This document shows positions 63,753-64,000 of a DNA stretch of 64,000 nucleotides, in pieces; the stretch's first letter is position 1, and each line of letters opens with the position of its first letter. A program made the position numbers and the translations under genes. The stretch comes from Achatina immaculata (lineage: Eukaryota > Mollusca > Gastropoda > Stylommatophora > Achatinidae): the NCBI GenBank assembly GCA_009760885.1, contig CM019691.1, forward strand, positions 26,163,314 through 26,227,313, read 5' to 3'. Under the pieces are notes generated by a model. It saw only the letters and a program-made list of their open reading frames with translations. It had not been told where the DNA came from and searched no databases.

Positions 63753-63757
63753 TATAT
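63718..63757. repeat. (AT)n microsatellite
   Basis: About 19 AT units with one interruption, between exon 22 and the next LINE-E copy. Confidence 0.9.
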
Positions 63758-64000
63758 ACTATCAGTTGTGTTAAAAGTATTTTGCAAAGTCATTCAAGAT
63801 ATGGTGAATACTGAAATGAGAGAAGATCAAGCAGGATTTCAAAAAGGGAGAAGCTGTCTCGACCAGATTTTTACTCTAAGAATAATACTTAAAGAACATA
63901 CTGAAAAGCAAAAACCATTAATACTGAACTTCATAGACTTTAAAAAGGCATTTGATAGTATATACAGAGATTAATTGTGGAGAATTTTAAGATTATATGG
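63758..64000 (+). mobile_element. LINE-E, further copy, cut by window end
   Basis: It codes for [39 protein letters not shown] and [16 protein letters not shown], then a stop at 63972 where relatives have Ser (tca to taa). The element continues past the window. Confidence 0.9.

Overview
This is intron-rich, AT-rich animal nuclear DNA. One protein-coding gene runs through the whole window on the + strand: an orthologue of CFAP43 (WDR96), a protein of the motile-cilium axoneme. I place 22 exons (about 2.76 kb of coding sequence, about 919 residues) between 1444 and 63665. The splice phases agree at every junction except one, where a very small exon seems to be missing between 13425 and 19227. 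The gene's start lies upstream of the window and its C-terminal coiled-coil end lies downstream. The first 14 exons code for the WD40 propeller region, the rest for the charged, helical part.

Nearly everything else is intron filled with mobile DNA. I separate the non-LTR retrotransposons by eye into families A to H. Most have an apurinic-type endonuclease plus reverse transcriptase; F and G show an RNase H domain. Family tails differ: A ends in (GA)n, B in (AATG)n-type repeats, C in GATT/GAT repeats, E in ATAAG-like repeats, and D, F, G and R in (GAA)n. Also present are a DD34D mariner with nearly perfect terminal repeats, a decayed Tc1-like element, a decayed Tigger/pogo-like element, hAT-type and piggyBac-type non-autonomous elements, and tRNA-headed SINEs.

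Layout: 1-1.1 kb, antisense LINE-A 5' part; 1.4-3.4 kb, exons 1-3; 4.2-12.9 kb, a 44-bp minisatellite split by a nested stack (R inside LINE-C inside LINE-B, plus LINE-D) and by a Tc1 element; 13.3 kb, exon 4; 13.8-19 kb, tandem repeats, R copies and LINE fragments; 19.2 kb, exon 5; 20.1-25.8 kb, LINE-A, LINE-F, LINE-C and Tigger; 26.2-45.4 kb, exons 6-16 with LINE, mariner, hAT and R insertions; 45.7-49.3 kb, a nearly full-length antisense LINE-B; 49.9-55.1 kb, exons 17-20; 55.3-60.4 kb, hAT/SINE and a LINE-E with an R insertion; 60.7 and 63.6 kb, exons 21 and 22, with more LINE-E between and after.

The most interesting item is repeat R, seen five times, always on the + strand. It is about 950 bp when long, is built of tandem 107-bp and 88-bp modules that each hold a potential RNA hairpin, ends in (GAA)n, and has 11-14 bp target-site duplications around four copies. 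Its last bases match the 3' end of LINE-F, suggesting that LINE-F machinery moves it. The organism is a ciliated metazoan; the repeat content looks lophotrochozoan to me, perhaps a gastropod mollusc, but that is an impression and not shown by the sequence.
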